This document shows, piece by piece, positions 49,654-58,485 of a DNA stretch of 64,000 nucleotides. A model generated the notes under the pieces. The model was not told where the DNA came from and did not search any database. It saw only the letters and a program-made list of their open reading frames with translations. The position numbers and the translations under genes were made by a program. Source of the stretch: Mesorhizobium sp. NFR06 (lineage in GTDB: Bacteria > Pseudomonadota > Alphaproteobacteria > Rhizobiales > Rhizobiaceae); the NCBI RefSeq assembly GCF_900115245.1, contig NZ_FOVT01000003.1, forward strand, positions 310,001 through 374,000. The letters run 5' to 3'. Position 1 is the first letter of the stretch, and each line of letters starts with the position of its first letter.

Positions 49654-49749
49654 ATAACTGCCAGGTTAATAAAACACCGTAAAATATCATTTTACCGAAC
49701 CAAACCGCCAGTGCAATGTGGCCCTCGGAGGATCGAAGCCGTGCCATCC
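49654..49749 (+). promoter_or_regulatory. Second PcaQ-type promoter, a duplicate of the pcaD control region
   Basis: ATAACT-GCCA-GGTTAA (49654-49669) is a one-mismatch PcaQ box. After the same 11-base spacing as at pcaD there follows an identical 25-base AT-rich stretch (49681-49705), then GTGCAATGTGGC and a second GGAGGATCGAA ending in GTGCCAT, the counterpart of the pcaD ribosome site and start. The match covers about 95 bases with a single one-base indel. The stretch 49563-49653 before it shows no gene. Confidence 0.88.
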
Positions 49750-49807
49750 GGCCGCAAACGGAAGACCTGTTTGCCGTCGTATCGAACGGTCACTGAGGGA
49801 GGAGCAG

Positions 49808-51124
49808 ATGTCTCACATTATCGGCAGCAAACCCGCTTTGTCGGGCATTTCGCGACGCCATTTCATCGCCACTTCGGTGGCTGGCGGTGCGGCACTGGCA
49901 TTCGGCCGCGGCAAGGCCTTCGCGCAAGCCGCCGACAGGCTCAAGGTCGGTTTCGTCAGCCCGCGCACCGGCCCGCTCGCCGGCTTCGGCGAAACCGACG
50001 GCTATGTGCTCGACCTTGCCCGCAAGGCTTTGGCCAACGGCATCGAGCTCGGCGGCAAGAAATACAGCGTCGAAATCCTCGATCAGGACACCCAGTCCGA
50101 TCCGTCACGCGCGGGCCAGCTCGCCAAGGACCTGATCAACAATCAGGCCATCGACCTGATGCTTGCCGTCTCCACGCCGGAGGTTATCAACCCGGTGGCG
50201 GATGCCTGCGAGGCGGCCGGTGTGCCTTGCCTGTCGACCGTCATGCCCTGGGAGGCCTGGTATTTCGGCCGCGGCGCCAAGCCCGGCGCGCCCTCGCCCT
50301 TCAAATGGACCTATCATTTCGGCTTCGGCGTCGATGAATTCTTCAAGACCTATGTCTCGCAGTGGAACCTGATCGAGACCAACAAGAAGGTCGGCGTCAT
50401 GTATCCCAACGACGCCGACGGCAACGCCATCCGCGCCCATCTGGCGCCATTGCTCGCCAAGCAGGGTTTCACCATCGTCGATCCCGGCGCCTACGAGACC
50501 GGCACCACCGACTATTCCTCGCAGATCGCGTTGTTCAAGCAGGAAGGCGTCGAAATCTTCAACTCCTTCCCGATCCCTCCGGACTTCGCCGCTTTCTGGC
50601 GACAGGCCGCGCAGCAGGGCCTGATCAAGCAGATCAAGATCGCCCAGGTCGCCAAGACCGGCCTGTTCCCGTCCGACATCGAGGCGCTCGGCGATCTCGG
50701 CATGAAGATTTCGAGCGCCGCGTACTGGCACAAGGCCTTCCCTTACAAGTCACCGCTGGCCGGCGTTTCCGGAACCGAGCTTGCCGATGGCTACGAAGCG
50801 ACGAGCGGCAAGCAGTGGACGCAGCAGCTCGGCGCCTCGATGTCGTTGCTCGACGCCGGCTTCGAAGCGCTGAAGGCGAGCGCCGACGCCAAGGACAAGG
50901 CGGCAGTCGCCAAGGCGCTGAGCACGCTGAAGACCGAGACCATGATCGGCAAGGTCGACTTCACCAGCGGTCCGGTCGCCAATGTTTCGCCCGGCCCGAT
51001 CATCGGCACGCAATGGGTGGCCGCCAAGGAAGGAGCCAAGTTCCCGCTCGATTATGTCGTGACCGAGAACGCCACCGACCCGAAAGTGCCGATCGAGGCC
51101 AAGCTCCAGCCGTATAACGGCTGA
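49808..51124 (+). CDS. pcaM: Aromatic-acid ABC transporter substrate-binding protein, probably PcaM
   Basis: Leu/Ile/Val-type binding protein (Peripla_BP_6), 438 residues, with a twin-arginine signal (ISRRHFIATSVAGGAALAFG). Mature part starts LKVGFVSPRTGPLAGFGETDGYVLD, with SDPSRAGQLAKDLINNQAIDLMLAV and TGTTDYSSQIALFKQEGVEIF. In Sinorhizobium meliloti a five-gene transporter of this class (PcaMNVWX) is PcaQ-controlled and carries protocatechuate. The PcaQ box upstream makes the same role likely here. GGGAGGAG precedes the ATG. Confidence 0.85.
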   Translation: MSHIIGSKPALSGISRRHFIATSVAGGAALAFGRGKAFAQAADRLKVGFVSPRTGPLAGFGETDGYVLDLARKALANGIELGGKKYSVEILDQDTQSDPSRAGQLAKDLINNQAIDLMLAVSTPEVINPVADACEAAGVPCLSTVMPWEAWYFGRGAKPGAPSPFKWTYHFGFGVDEFFKTYVSQWNLIETNKKVGVMYPNDADGNAIRAHLAPLLAKQGFTIVDPGAYETGTTDYSSQIALFKQEGVEIFNSFPIPPDFAAFWRQAAQQGLIKQIKIAQVAKTGLFPSDIEALGDLGMKISSAAYWHKAFPYKSPLAGVSGTELADGYEATSGKQWTQQLGASMSLLDAGFEALKASADAKDKAAVAKALSTLKTETMIGKVDFTSGPVANVSPGPIIGTQWVAAKEGAKFPLDYVVTENATDPKVPIEAKLQPYNG

Positions 51125-51149
51125 TCCGGCGGCGCGTGAGGACCGCATC

Positions 51150-51890
51150 GTGAACGCTATGCCCAACGGCGCGATCCTCAGCGCCACCGGCATCCACAAG
51201 CGCTTCGGCGCGCTTGTGGTGCTGGACGACATCGACTTCGCCATGGGCGCCGAGGAGGCAGTGGGCATCGTCGGCCCGAACGGCGCCGGCAAGACGACGC
51301 TGCTCAGCGTGCTCTCAGGCGCCTATCCGCCGAGCGCGGGAACGGTTGCCTTCAAGGGCGGTGACGTGACGGCGCTGCCGGCAACGCAACGTTGCCGGCT
51401 GGGGTTGGTGCGTACCCATCAGGTGCCGAAGCCCTTCGGCGGCATGACCGCTTTCGAGAATGTCTTCGTCGCCGCTTCGCACGGCGCCGGGCTCAGCCGC
51501 GACGAAGCGTATGAGGAAGCGCTCGGCTCGCTGAAGCTGTGCGGCGTGCTTGGCGTTGCCAACCGGCGCGCCGAAACGCTCGGCCTGCTCGATAGAAAGC
51601 GACTGGAATTGGCGCGCGCGCTCGCGGCAAAACCGACGCTGCTTCTGCTCGACGAGATCGGCGGCGGCCTGACCGATGGCGAAGCCGGCGAGCTGGTCGA
51701 GACGATCCGCGAATTGCGCCGCCGCAGGATAGCCATCGTCTGGATCGAGCACATCGTCCATATCCTGCTACAGGTGGCGGAGCGATTGATCTGCATGGAC
51801 GCCGGGAAGATCATCGCCGACGGCGAGCCGCAGGCGGTGATGGCCGACCCGCAGGTGATCAGCGCCTATCTCGGCGGAGGTCCGAAATGA
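51150..51890 (+). CDS. LivG-type ABC transporter ATP-binding protein
   Basis: A 246-residue ATPase of the aromatic-acid importer: Walker A GPNGAGKTT, Walker B TLLLLDEIGGGL with the branched-chain-type signature region AETLGLLDRKRLELARALA (LSGGQ replaced by LGLLDRK). Start GTG at 51150 has GAGG upstream; an in-frame ATG follows at codon 4. Overlaps the next gene by four bases. Confidence 0.88.
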   Translation: MNAMPNGAILSATGIHKRFGALVVLDDIDFAMGAEEAVGIVGPNGAGKTTLLSVLSGAYPPSAGTVAFKGGDVTALPATQRCRLGLVRTHQVPKPFGGMTAFENVFVAASHGAGLSRDEAYEEALGSLKLCGVLGVANRRAETLGLLDRKRLELARALAAKPTLLLLDEIGGGLTDGEAGELVETIRELRRRRIAIVWIEHIVHILLQVAERLICMDAGKIIADGEPQAVMADPQVISAYLGGGPK

Positions 51891-52615
51891 GCCTGCTGTC
51901 GGTCGAGAATCTGGTTGTCCGGCACGGCCTGCTGCAGGCGGTGCGCGGTGTCAGCCTCACCGTTGAGCGCGGCGAGACGCTGGCGCTGGTCGGCGCCAAC
52001 GGCGCAGGCAAGACGACGCTGCTGAGGGCAATCGCCGGCGCGCACCAGGCAGCCTCCGGGCGAGTGATCTTCGACGGTACCGACCTTTCCGGCGTGCCCG
52101 CGCATGAACGCGTCCGGAAGGGCGTAGCGCTGGTGCCTGAAGGCCGGCGGCTCTTCGTGCAGATGACGGTCGAGGAAAATCTCCTGCTTGGCGGCACCGC
52201 CGGCCGCCCCGGCGACTGGAGCGTCGAGCGCGTGCTCGACACCTTCCCCAACCTCAAACCGCGCCGTCACGCCAAGGCCGGGCATCTCTCCGGCGGCGAG
52301 CAGCAGGCAACGGCAATCGGCCGCGCGCTGATGAGCAATCCCGACCTGCTTTTGCTCGACGAAGTCTCGCTCGGCCTGTCGCCGCTGGTCGTCGATCGCG
52401 TCTATGCCTCGCTGCACGGGCTGATCAGCTCAGGCACGACGATCATCCTCGTCGAACAGGATCTCAACCGCGCGCTCTCCGTCTCCGACAAGGTCGTCTG
52501 CGTGCTGGAGGGTCGGGTCGCGCTTGCGGGCGACAGCGCCATCGTCTCGCGCGACGAGGTGACCAAAGCCTATTTCGGATTGCACCGCAAAGGCGCCGAA
52601 GGCGTGCTGGCATGA
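51887..52615 (+). CDS. LivF-type ABC transporter ATP-binding protein
   Basis: A 242-residue second ATPase: Walker A GANGAGKTT, signature LSGGEQQATAIGRALM, Walker B LLLLDEVSLGLSP, switch IILVEQDLNRA. The signature is intact here although degenerate in its partner, so the pair forms an asymmetric dimer. ATGA overlaps on both sides bind it into the operon. Confidence 0.92.
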   Translation: MSLLSVENLVVRHGLLQAVRGVSLTVERGETLALVGANGAGKTTLLRAIAGAHQAASGRVIFDGTDLSGVPAHERVRKGVALVPEGRRLFVQMTVEENLLLGGTAGRPGDWSVERVLDTFPNLKPRRHAKAGHLSGGEQQATAIGRALMSNPDLLLLDEVSLGLSPLVVDRVYASLHGLISSGTTIILVEQDLNRALSVSDKVVCVLEGRVALAGDSAIVSRDEVTKAYFGLHRKGAEGVLA

Positions 52616-53508
52616 GCAACCAAATCGTCCAGGGCATCCTGCTTGGCGGCTATTACGCGCTGATCGCCTGCGGCCTCTCCTTCATGTTTTCGGTCATGCG
52701 TATCATCAACCTCGCGCATGGCAGCCTCGCCGTTTTGTCGGCCTTTGCCCTGTGGCTGCTCGCCTCGCGCTTCCACATCCCACCCTTCTACGGCCTCGCC
52801 ATCGTGCTGCCGCTGATGGCCGTGATCGGCTGGGCCTTGCAGCGCTTTCTGCTGGAGCGCAGCGCTCGCGGCGGCGCGCTGCTGCCGATCCTCACCACTT
52901 TCGGTCTCGCCATCGTCATCGACAATTTCCTGTTCGAACAGTTCGGCGCCGACACGCGCTCGCTGGCGCCTTTCATCGGCAGCCTTTCCTATGATTCCTG
53001 GGAATGGCCGGGCAGCATCTATGTCGGCAAGCTCGCAGTGATCATCTTCGTTGCCGCTGTCATCCTGCTCGGCGGGCTGCAGCTCTTTCTCACCCGCACT
53101 GGGCTCGGCCGATCGATCAGGGCCACATCGGAAGACCCTGACACGGCCGGTCTCGTCGGCGTCGATGCGCGCCGCGCCAACGCCGTCGCCGCGGCCATTG
53201 CCATGGTCACGGTCGGTCTCGCCGGCGCCTTCCTCGGCATGCGCGCGACCTTCGATCCCTATGCCGGCGCTACGCAACTTCTGTTCGCCTTCGAGGCGGC
53301 CGTCATCGGCGGCGCCGGCTCGCTCTGGAGCACGCTGATCGGCGGTATCGTTCTGGCGCTCGCCCAGACACTTGGCGCCAAAGTACACCCGCAAGGTTTT
53401 CTCATCGGCGGCCATGTCGCCTTCCTGATCGTTTTGTTCATCCGGCTCTACACCTCCGGCCTCGGCCTGCGTGGCTTGCTGCGCCTCTCCACGGGGAAGG
53501 CATCATGA
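52612..53508 (+). CDS. LivH-type ABC transporter permease
   Basis: A 298-residue branched-chain-type permease, with seven to eight membrane segments. Landmarks are ILLGGYYALIACGLSFMFSVMRIINLAHGSLAVLSAF at the start, the EDPDTAGLVGVDARRANAVAAAIAM coupling loop near residue 170, and GGAGSLWSTLIGGIVLALAQTLG. Partner of the LivM-type gene. Confidence 0.93.
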   Translation: MSNQIVQGILLGGYYALIACGLSFMFSVMRIINLAHGSLAVLSAFALWLLASRFHIPPFYGLAIVLPLMAVIGWALQRFLLERSARGGALLPILTTFGLAIVIDNFLFEQFGADTRSLAPFIGSLSYDSWEWPGSIYVGKLAVIIFVAAVILLGGLQLFLTRTGLGRSIRATSEDPDTAGLVGVDARRANAVAAAIAMVTVGLAGAFLGMRATFDPYAGATQLLFAFEAAVIGGAGSLWSTLIGGIVLALAQTLGAKVHPQGFLIGGHVAFLIVLFIRLYTSGLGLRGLLRLSTGKAS

Positions 53509-54566
53509 GTACCGCCTCCCCGGTTATCGAGCGCGGCACGGCCGCCTCGCGCATCGCTGGACTCGGCGTCGCGGCCATCATCGTGCTGCTCGCCGTCGCG
53601 CCGCAGTTCCTGTCGGCCGGCGCGGTCGACCGCATGACCGCGCTGTTCATCTATGTGATCCTCGCCGCGATGTGGAACGCGCTCGCCGGCTACGGCGGCC
53701 TGGTCTCGGTCGGCCAGCAGGTGTTCTTCGGTCTCGGTGCCTATTTCGCCATTCGGCTGGCCAACGCCGGGCTGAACCCTTTCGTCTCGCTCTTCGTCGC
53801 CGCGGTCATCGTCGGCGCGGTGTCATGGCCGATCTCGCTGTTCATGCTTCGCTTGAAGAACGGCGAGTTTGCTATCGGCATGTGGGTGATCGCCGCGCTC
53901 GCTCATCTCCTCGTCAATCTCGACCGGCTGATCCAGGGTGAGACCGGCACGTCGCTGATCTCGCTCAACGTCTATGACGCATCGACACGAAGGCTGACGA
54001 TCTACTGGCTGGCGCTGGCGTCGATGACGGCCCTGCTCGCGGTCCTGTTCGGCCTGCTGCGCGGCAGCACGGGTGCTGCCATCCGGGCCATTCGCGACAA
54101 TGAGGATGCCGCCGCTTCCGTCGGGGTGCGTGTCACCGGCACCAAGCGGTTACTCTTCGTGCTCGCCGCCTTCGGCATCGGGATCGCCGGCGCACTGTGG
54201 CTGGCGAGCGCGACCACCTTCCAGCCAAAGACCTATTTTAGCGTGCAGTGGACTGCCTACATGATCTTCATGGTGCTGGTCGGCGGCATCGGCACCTTCG
54301 AGGGCGCCATCCTCGGCGCGCTGCTCTTCTTCCTCATCGAGACCTGGTTTGGCGGCACAGGCGTCTGGTACCTGATCGGGCTCGGCGCCACGGCGCTCGC
54401 CTTCTCGCTGCTATTGCCGCGCGGCCTCTGGGGAACGGTGGAAGAGAGGTTCGGCTGGCGGCTGCTCTCCGTCGGCTATCGTGTCAGGCTTGCCTCCGGC
54501 ACCGCCGGTCCGACCGGCGAGACCGCGTTACCAGCATCCATTACGACACATCGGGAGAAGGCATGA
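53505..54566 (+). CDS. LivM-type ABC transporter permease
   Basis: A 353-residue second permease with SAGAVDRMTALFIYVILAAMWNALAGYGGLVSVGQQVFFGLGAYF and the coupling loop RAIRDNEDAAASVGVRVTGTKRLLFVLAAF near residue 186. The C-terminal tail (RVRLASGTAGPTGETALPAS) is longer than usual and cytoplasmic. ATGA overlap with the SDR gene shows that import and first oxidation are translated together. Confidence 0.93.
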   Translation: MSTASPVIERGTAASRIAGLGVAAIIVLLAVAPQFLSAGAVDRMTALFIYVILAAMWNALAGYGGLVSVGQQVFFGLGAYFAIRLANAGLNPFVSLFVAAVIVGAVSWPISLFMLRLKNGEFAIGMWVIAALAHLLVNLDRLIQGETGTSLISLNVYDASTRRLTIYWLALASMTALLAVLFGLLRGSTGAAIRAIRDNEDAAASVGVRVTGTKRLLFVLAAFGIGIAGALWLASATTFQPKTYFSVQWTAYMIFMVLVGGIGTFEGAILGALLFFLIETWFGGTGVWYLIGLGATALAFSLLLPRGLWGTVEERFGWRLLSVGYRVRLASGTAGPTGETALPASITTHREKA

Positions 54567-55354
54567 CCATGCTGTTCGGCAAGACGATCCTCATCACCGG
54601 CGTTGCCTCCGGCATCGGCGCGCGTACGGCGGAACTGGCCGGCCAGTTCGGCGCCGACGTGATTGGCGTCGATTTGCGCGAGCCGGCCGTCCGCCAGGGC
54701 ATTTTCGTCCAGGCCGACATCTCGTCCAAGGCCGGCGTCGATGATCTCGTCGCGCGGCTGCCGCAGCGCCTGGATGCTCTCTGCAACGTAGCCGGCCTCT
54801 CCGGCAACACCGGTGCCGCGCCGACGCTCGCTGTCAACTTCTACGGCCTGCGTGCCCTTTCGGAGGCGCTGGCGCCAAGGCTTCGCGAGGGCGGAGCCAT
54901 CGTCAACGTCGCCTCGATCGCCGGCTATGGCTGGCGCGCCAATCTCAACCGTGCCGCCTCGATGGCGAGCATCGAAGGCTTTCCGGATGTCGCCAAGGTA
55001 ATTGCCGACCATGCGGTGAAGAACGAAGAAGGCTACCCCGTGTCGAAGGAGCTCCTGCTTCTGTGGACCTTCCGCGCCGCGCACCAGGACCTGTTCAAAA
55101 GCCGCGGCATCCGCGTCAATGCGGTCAGCCCCGGCCCGGTAGAGACGCCGATCTTGAAGCAGTTCCGCACGGTGCTTGGCGACGCCCGTGTCGACAGCGA
55201 TATCGCCCGGGTCGGACGCGCCGGCACGTCAGGTGACATTGCGCCTGTCGTGCTGTTCCTGTGCTCGGACGGCGCGCGCTGGGTCAACGGGATCAACGTG
55301 CCCGTCGACGGCGGCCTCGAAGCATCCATAAACGCCGAAGTGCTCGGCTTCTGA
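54563..55354 (+). CDS. SDR dehydrogenase resembling coniferyl-alcohol dehydrogenase
   Basis: Short-chain dehydrogenase, 263 residues. NAD site TGVASGIGARTAELAG near residue 10, LDALCNVAGLSGN, Ser in IVNVASIAG and the YxxxK pair in GYPVSKELLLLW. An extended insert between Ser and Tyr (NRAASMASIEGFPDVAKVIADHAVKNEE) and the end RWVNGINVPVDGGL match the CalA coniferyl-alcohol-dehydrogenase type of Pseudomonas. Expected to oxidise an aromatic alcohol to the aldehyde. Joined to the PcaM-type importer operon. Confidence 0.82.
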   Translation: MTMLFGKTILITGVASGIGARTAELAGQFGADVIGVDLREPAVRQGIFVQADISSKAGVDDLVARLPQRLDALCNVAGLSGNTGAAPTLAVNFYGLRALSEALAPRLREGGAIVNVASIAGYGWRANLNRAASMASIEGFPDVAKVIADHAVKNEEGYPVSKELLLLWTFRAAHQDLFKSRGIRVNAVSPGPVETPILKQFRTVLGDARVDSDIARVGRAGTSGDIAPVVLFLCSDGARWVNGINVPVDGGLEASINAEVLGF

Positions 55355-55394
55355 GACAATCTGCGACGCTCGATCGGGAGCGAAGGGAGGACCA

Positions 55395-56840
55395 ATGGAC
55401 ATCGGACTTCTGATCGACGGCGACGAGCGGGCAGCCACCGGCAAAGCCTCCTATGACCGCCTGGACCCGTTCACCGGCAAGCTGGCGACACGTGCCGCCG
55501 CCGCGAGCATCGCCGACGCCAATGCCGCGGCCGATGCAGCGGCGAGTGCTTTCGACGCCTGGTCGAAGACCGGACCTGGCGAACGCCGGGCGCTGCTCTC
55601 AAAGGCGGCCGATGTGATGGCTTCAAAAGTCGGCGAGTTCACCCGCCTGATGATGGAAGAGACCGGCGCCACGGCCCCCTGGGCCGGCTTCAACGTCATG
55701 CTGGCGTCGAACATGCCGCGCGAGGCAGCCGCCATGACGACGCAAATCTCGGGCGAGATCATTCCATCCGACAAGCCCGGCACGCTCGCCATGGCGATCC
55801 GCCAGCCGGCCGGCGTCTGCCTCGGCATCGCGCCATGGAACGCGCCGGTCATCCTCGGCACGCGTGCGCTGGCGATGCCGCTCGCCTGCGGCAACACGGT
55901 CGTGCTGAAGGCCTCCGAAATGTGTCCCGGCACGCATCGCCTGATCGGCCAGGTGCTGGTCGAGGCCGGCCTGCCCAAGGGCGTCATCAATGTCGTCACC
56001 AACGACCCGAAGGACGCGGCAGGCATCGTCGAGGCGCTGATCGCGCATCCGGCGGTGAAACGCATCAACTTCACCGGCTCGACCAAGGTCGGCAGGATCA
56101 TCGCAGAGCTCGCGGGACGGCACCTCAAACCGGCGCTGCTCGAGCTCGGCGGCAAGGCGCCGCTGCTGGTGCTCGACGACGCCGACATCGACGCGGCCGT
56201 GAATGCCGCGACCTTCGGCGCCTTCATGCATCAGGGCCAGATCTGCATGTCGACCGAACGCCTGATCGTCGATGAAAAGATCGCCGACGAGTTTGTCGCC
56301 AAGCTTGCCGCGCGTGCTTCCAAGCTTCCGGCCGGTGACCCGCGGGGCCACGTCGTGCTGGGTTCGCTGATCAGCAGCCAGGCGGCCGACAAGATGGAAG
56401 AGCTGATCGCAGACGCCACCGCGAAAGGCGCCAAGCTCGTGGCTGGCGGCAAGCGAGCAGGCACTGTGGTGGAAGCGACACTGCTCGACCACGTCACGCC
56501 CGCGATGCGCGTCTATGCCGAAGAATCCTTCGGCCCAGTCAAGCCGGTGATTCGCGTTAGGGGCGAGGACGAGGCCGTGCGGGTCGCCAACGACACCGAA
56601 TACGGCCTGTCGTCTGGCGTCTTCAGCCGCGACATAAGGCGCGCCATGGCTGTCGCCGCGCGCATCCAGGCCGGCATCTGCCACATCAACGGCCCGACCG
56701 TCGGCGACGAGGCGCAGATGCCGTTCGGCGGCGTCAAGGGCTCCGGCTATGGCCGCTTCGGCGGTAAGGCCTCGGTCGCCGAGTTCACCGATCTGCGTTG
56801 GGTGACGATCGAGGATCCGGGCCAGCACTATCCGTTCTGA
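55395..56840 (+). CDS. Aromatic aldehyde dehydrogenase (vanillin/benzaldehyde type)
   Basis: ALDH-superfamily enzyme, 481 residues: NAD site GSTKVGRIIAELAG near residue 230, catalytic Glu in LELGGKAP near residue 252 and catalytic Cys in HQGQICMSTER near residue 286. The CMST surroundings and SSGVFSRDIRRAMAVAARIQAGICHING are typical of the salicylaldehyde/vanillin group. It would take the aldehyde made by the SDR to an aromatic acid that can enter the protocatechuate path. It lies 40 bases after the SDR gene with GGGAGG upstream. Confidence 0.86.
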   Translation: MDIGLLIDGDERAATGKASYDRLDPFTGKLATRAAAASIADANAAADAAASAFDAWSKTGPGERRALLSKAADVMASKVGEFTRLMMEETGATAPWAGFNVMLASNMPREAAAMTTQISGEIIPSDKPGTLAMAIRQPAGVCLGIAPWNAPVILGTRALAMPLACGNTVVLKASEMCPGTHRLIGQVLVEAGLPKGVINVVTNDPKDAAGIVEALIAHPAVKRINFTGSTKVGRIIAELAGRHLKPALLELGGKAPLLVLDDADIDAAVNAATFGAFMHQGQICMSTERLIVDEKIADEFVAKLAARASKLPAGDPRGHVVLGSLISSQAADKMEELIADATAKGAKLVAGGKRAGTVVEATLLDHVTPAMRVYAEESFGPVKPVIRVRGEDEAVRVANDTEYGLSSGVFSRDIRRAMAVAARIQAGICHINGPTVGDEAQMPFGGVKGSGYGRFGGKASVAEFTDLRWVTIEDPGQHYPF

Positions 56841-56852
56841 GGGACGGACCGA

Positions 56853-57707
56853 TCAGCCGAGCGTCAGCCCCGCCTTCTTCGCTTCCTCGCGCAGGAACGG
56901 CAGTCCGACCTCGATGACGTCGCGCGGATCCTCGGCCACCGGGCGCCACACCGCCAGCCCGCCGGCGATGTCGACATCGACATGGTTCATGCTTTCGAGC
57001 GTGATCGCGCCCTGATAGCCGATGTCGGCGATCGCCTTCATGCACGCCCCCCAGTTGAGCATGCCGCGCCCCGGCACGCCGCGATTGGCCTCCGACACAT
57101 GCACATAGCCGAGGAAGGGCGCCGCCGCCTCGAACCCCGCGGCAAAGCTCTCCTCCTCGATATGCATGTGGTAGGTGTCGAGGTGGATGAAGATGTTGTC
57201 GGCGCCGACCCGTTCGATGATCCGCGCGGCGTCGATGCCGCGATTGATCAGATGCGTCTCATAGCGGTTGCACGGCTCGATGCCGAGCTTCAGGCTGCGC
57301 GACTTCGCCGCCTTCGCCGCCCGTTCGAGGAAGCGGCACATGCCGTCGATTTCCCGTTGCGTCGGCGCGCGTCCGGTCGTCTTGCCGATCGTGCCGTAGG
57401 TGACACCGCCAAGCGCCTCGGCGCCGACCTCGTTGCAGACCTTGAAGGCCGGCTGCAGGAAGTCGAGCGCCTCGTCCGGCCGCTCGACCACGTCGAGCGC
57501 GCGCGGCAGGCCGAGCGACGGAATGAGCTGGATGCCGTAGTGGTTGGCGAAGCCGCGCGTGCGCTTGGTGTCGATCTCCTCGGGGCGCAGCAGCGGGATC
57601 TCCATCAGGCCGATGCCGAGCTCCTTCAGCCGGTCCATCTGCGGCTCGATGCGGGTAAGGTCCCAGACCGGAGCGACGGCGAAAGTGTGCAGCCCAAAGG
57701 TGTTCAT
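56853..57707 (-). CDS. Ketose 3-epimerase-like TIM-barrel protein
   Basis: AP_endonuc_2 family isomerase of 284 residues, nearest in layout to D-tagatose/D-psicose 3-epimerases. The metal ligands are seen as Glu in KLGIEPCNRYETH, Asp in NIFIHLDTYHMHIEE with its His, His in YVHVSEANRG and Glu in AITLESMNHVD. Start ATG at 57707 lies one base after the ATPase stop with GAGG five bases upstream; 57725 would overlap. Together with an allose-like importer it suggests allose/allulose or a related rare sugar. Confidence 0.85.
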   Translation of the reverse strand: MNTFGLHTFAVAPVWDLTRIEPQMDRLKELGIGLMEIPLLRPEEIDTKRTRGFANHYGIQLIPSLGLPRALDVVERPDEALDFLQPAFKVCNEVGAEALGGVTYGTIGKTTGRAPTQREIDGMCRFLERAAKAAKSRSLKLGIEPCNRYETHLINRGIDAARIIERVGADNIFIHLDTYHMHIEEESFAAGFEAAAPFLGYVHVSEANRGVPGRGMLNWGACMKAIADIGYQGAITLESMNHVDVDIAGGLAVWRPVAEDPRDVIEVGLPFLREEAKKAGLTLG

Positions 57708-57708
57708 G

Positions 57709-58485
57709 TCAGCCTCGTTGCTCATGCGCCGCCGCTGCGGCGATATCGCCGCCGCCGACGATGCGGCTGACGACTTCGTTCATATTGGTCTTGGCGGTGA
57801 CGAGATCGGCATCCGCTCGGCCATGGCGCAGCACCACGATGCGGTCGGTGACCGACAGCACGTCGTTCAGCCGGTGCGAGATCAGGATGACGGCTATGCC
57901 TTCCGACTTGAGCCGCCGGATGAGGTCGAGCACGCTCTGCACCTCGCGCACGGCAAGCGCCGCGGTCGGTTCGTCCATGATGACGAGCTTCGGATTGAAG
58001 GTCAGCGCACGCGCGATCGCCACGGTCTGCTGCTGTCCACCCGAGAACGAACCGACGGAGCGGTTGATCGACGGCAGATGCGCGCCCAACCGCTCGATCA
58101 TCCTGGCCGCCTGGCGGTCCATCTCGCCCTTGTCGACGAAGCCGGGCAACAGGCCGAACAGGCGTTTCGTCGGCTCGCGTCCCAGGAAGATGTTCGAGGC
58201 CACATCCTGCTGTTTGGCTAAAGACAGATCCTGGTAAATCATCTCGATGCCAAGACGGCGGCGCTGGCCGGGGTCGAGCGCAAGGATGTCCTCGCCGTCG
58301 AACTCGATCGAGCCGGTGTCGGCGCGGTAGATGCCGGTGATGGTCTTCATCAGCGTCGATTTGCCGGCGCCGTTGTCGCCGACCAGACCGACAACCTCGC
58401 CGGCCGCCACCGACAGGTCGACGCCATGCAGCACGTCGACCGCGCCGAAACTCTTGCGGATGCCGTGAAGCGAAAGCAGGGTCAT
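57709..58485 (-). CDS. Sugar ABC transporter ATP-binding protein
   Basis: Single-domain ribose-type ATPase, 258 residues: Walker A GDNGAGKST, Q-loop IEMIYQDLSLAKQ, signature FSGGQQQTVAIARAL, Walker B LVIMDEPTAALAV, switch LISHRLNDVL. Overlaps the permease gene by four bases (ATGA). It is one of three such single-domain sugar ATPases in the window (also 1652 and 18864). Confidence 0.93.
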   Translation of the reverse strand: MTLLSLHGIRKSFGAVDVLHGVDLSVAAGEVVGLVGDNGAGKSTLMKTITGIYRADTGSIEFDGEDILALDPGQRRRLGIEMIYQDLSLAKQQDVASNIFLGREPTKRLFGLLPGFVDKGEMDRQAARMIERLGAHLPSINRSVGSFSGGQQQTVAIARALTFNPKLVIMDEPTAALAVREVQSVLDLIRRLKSEGIAVILISHRLNDVLSVTDRIVVLRHGRADADLVTAKTNMNEVVSRIVGGGDIAAAAAHEQRG

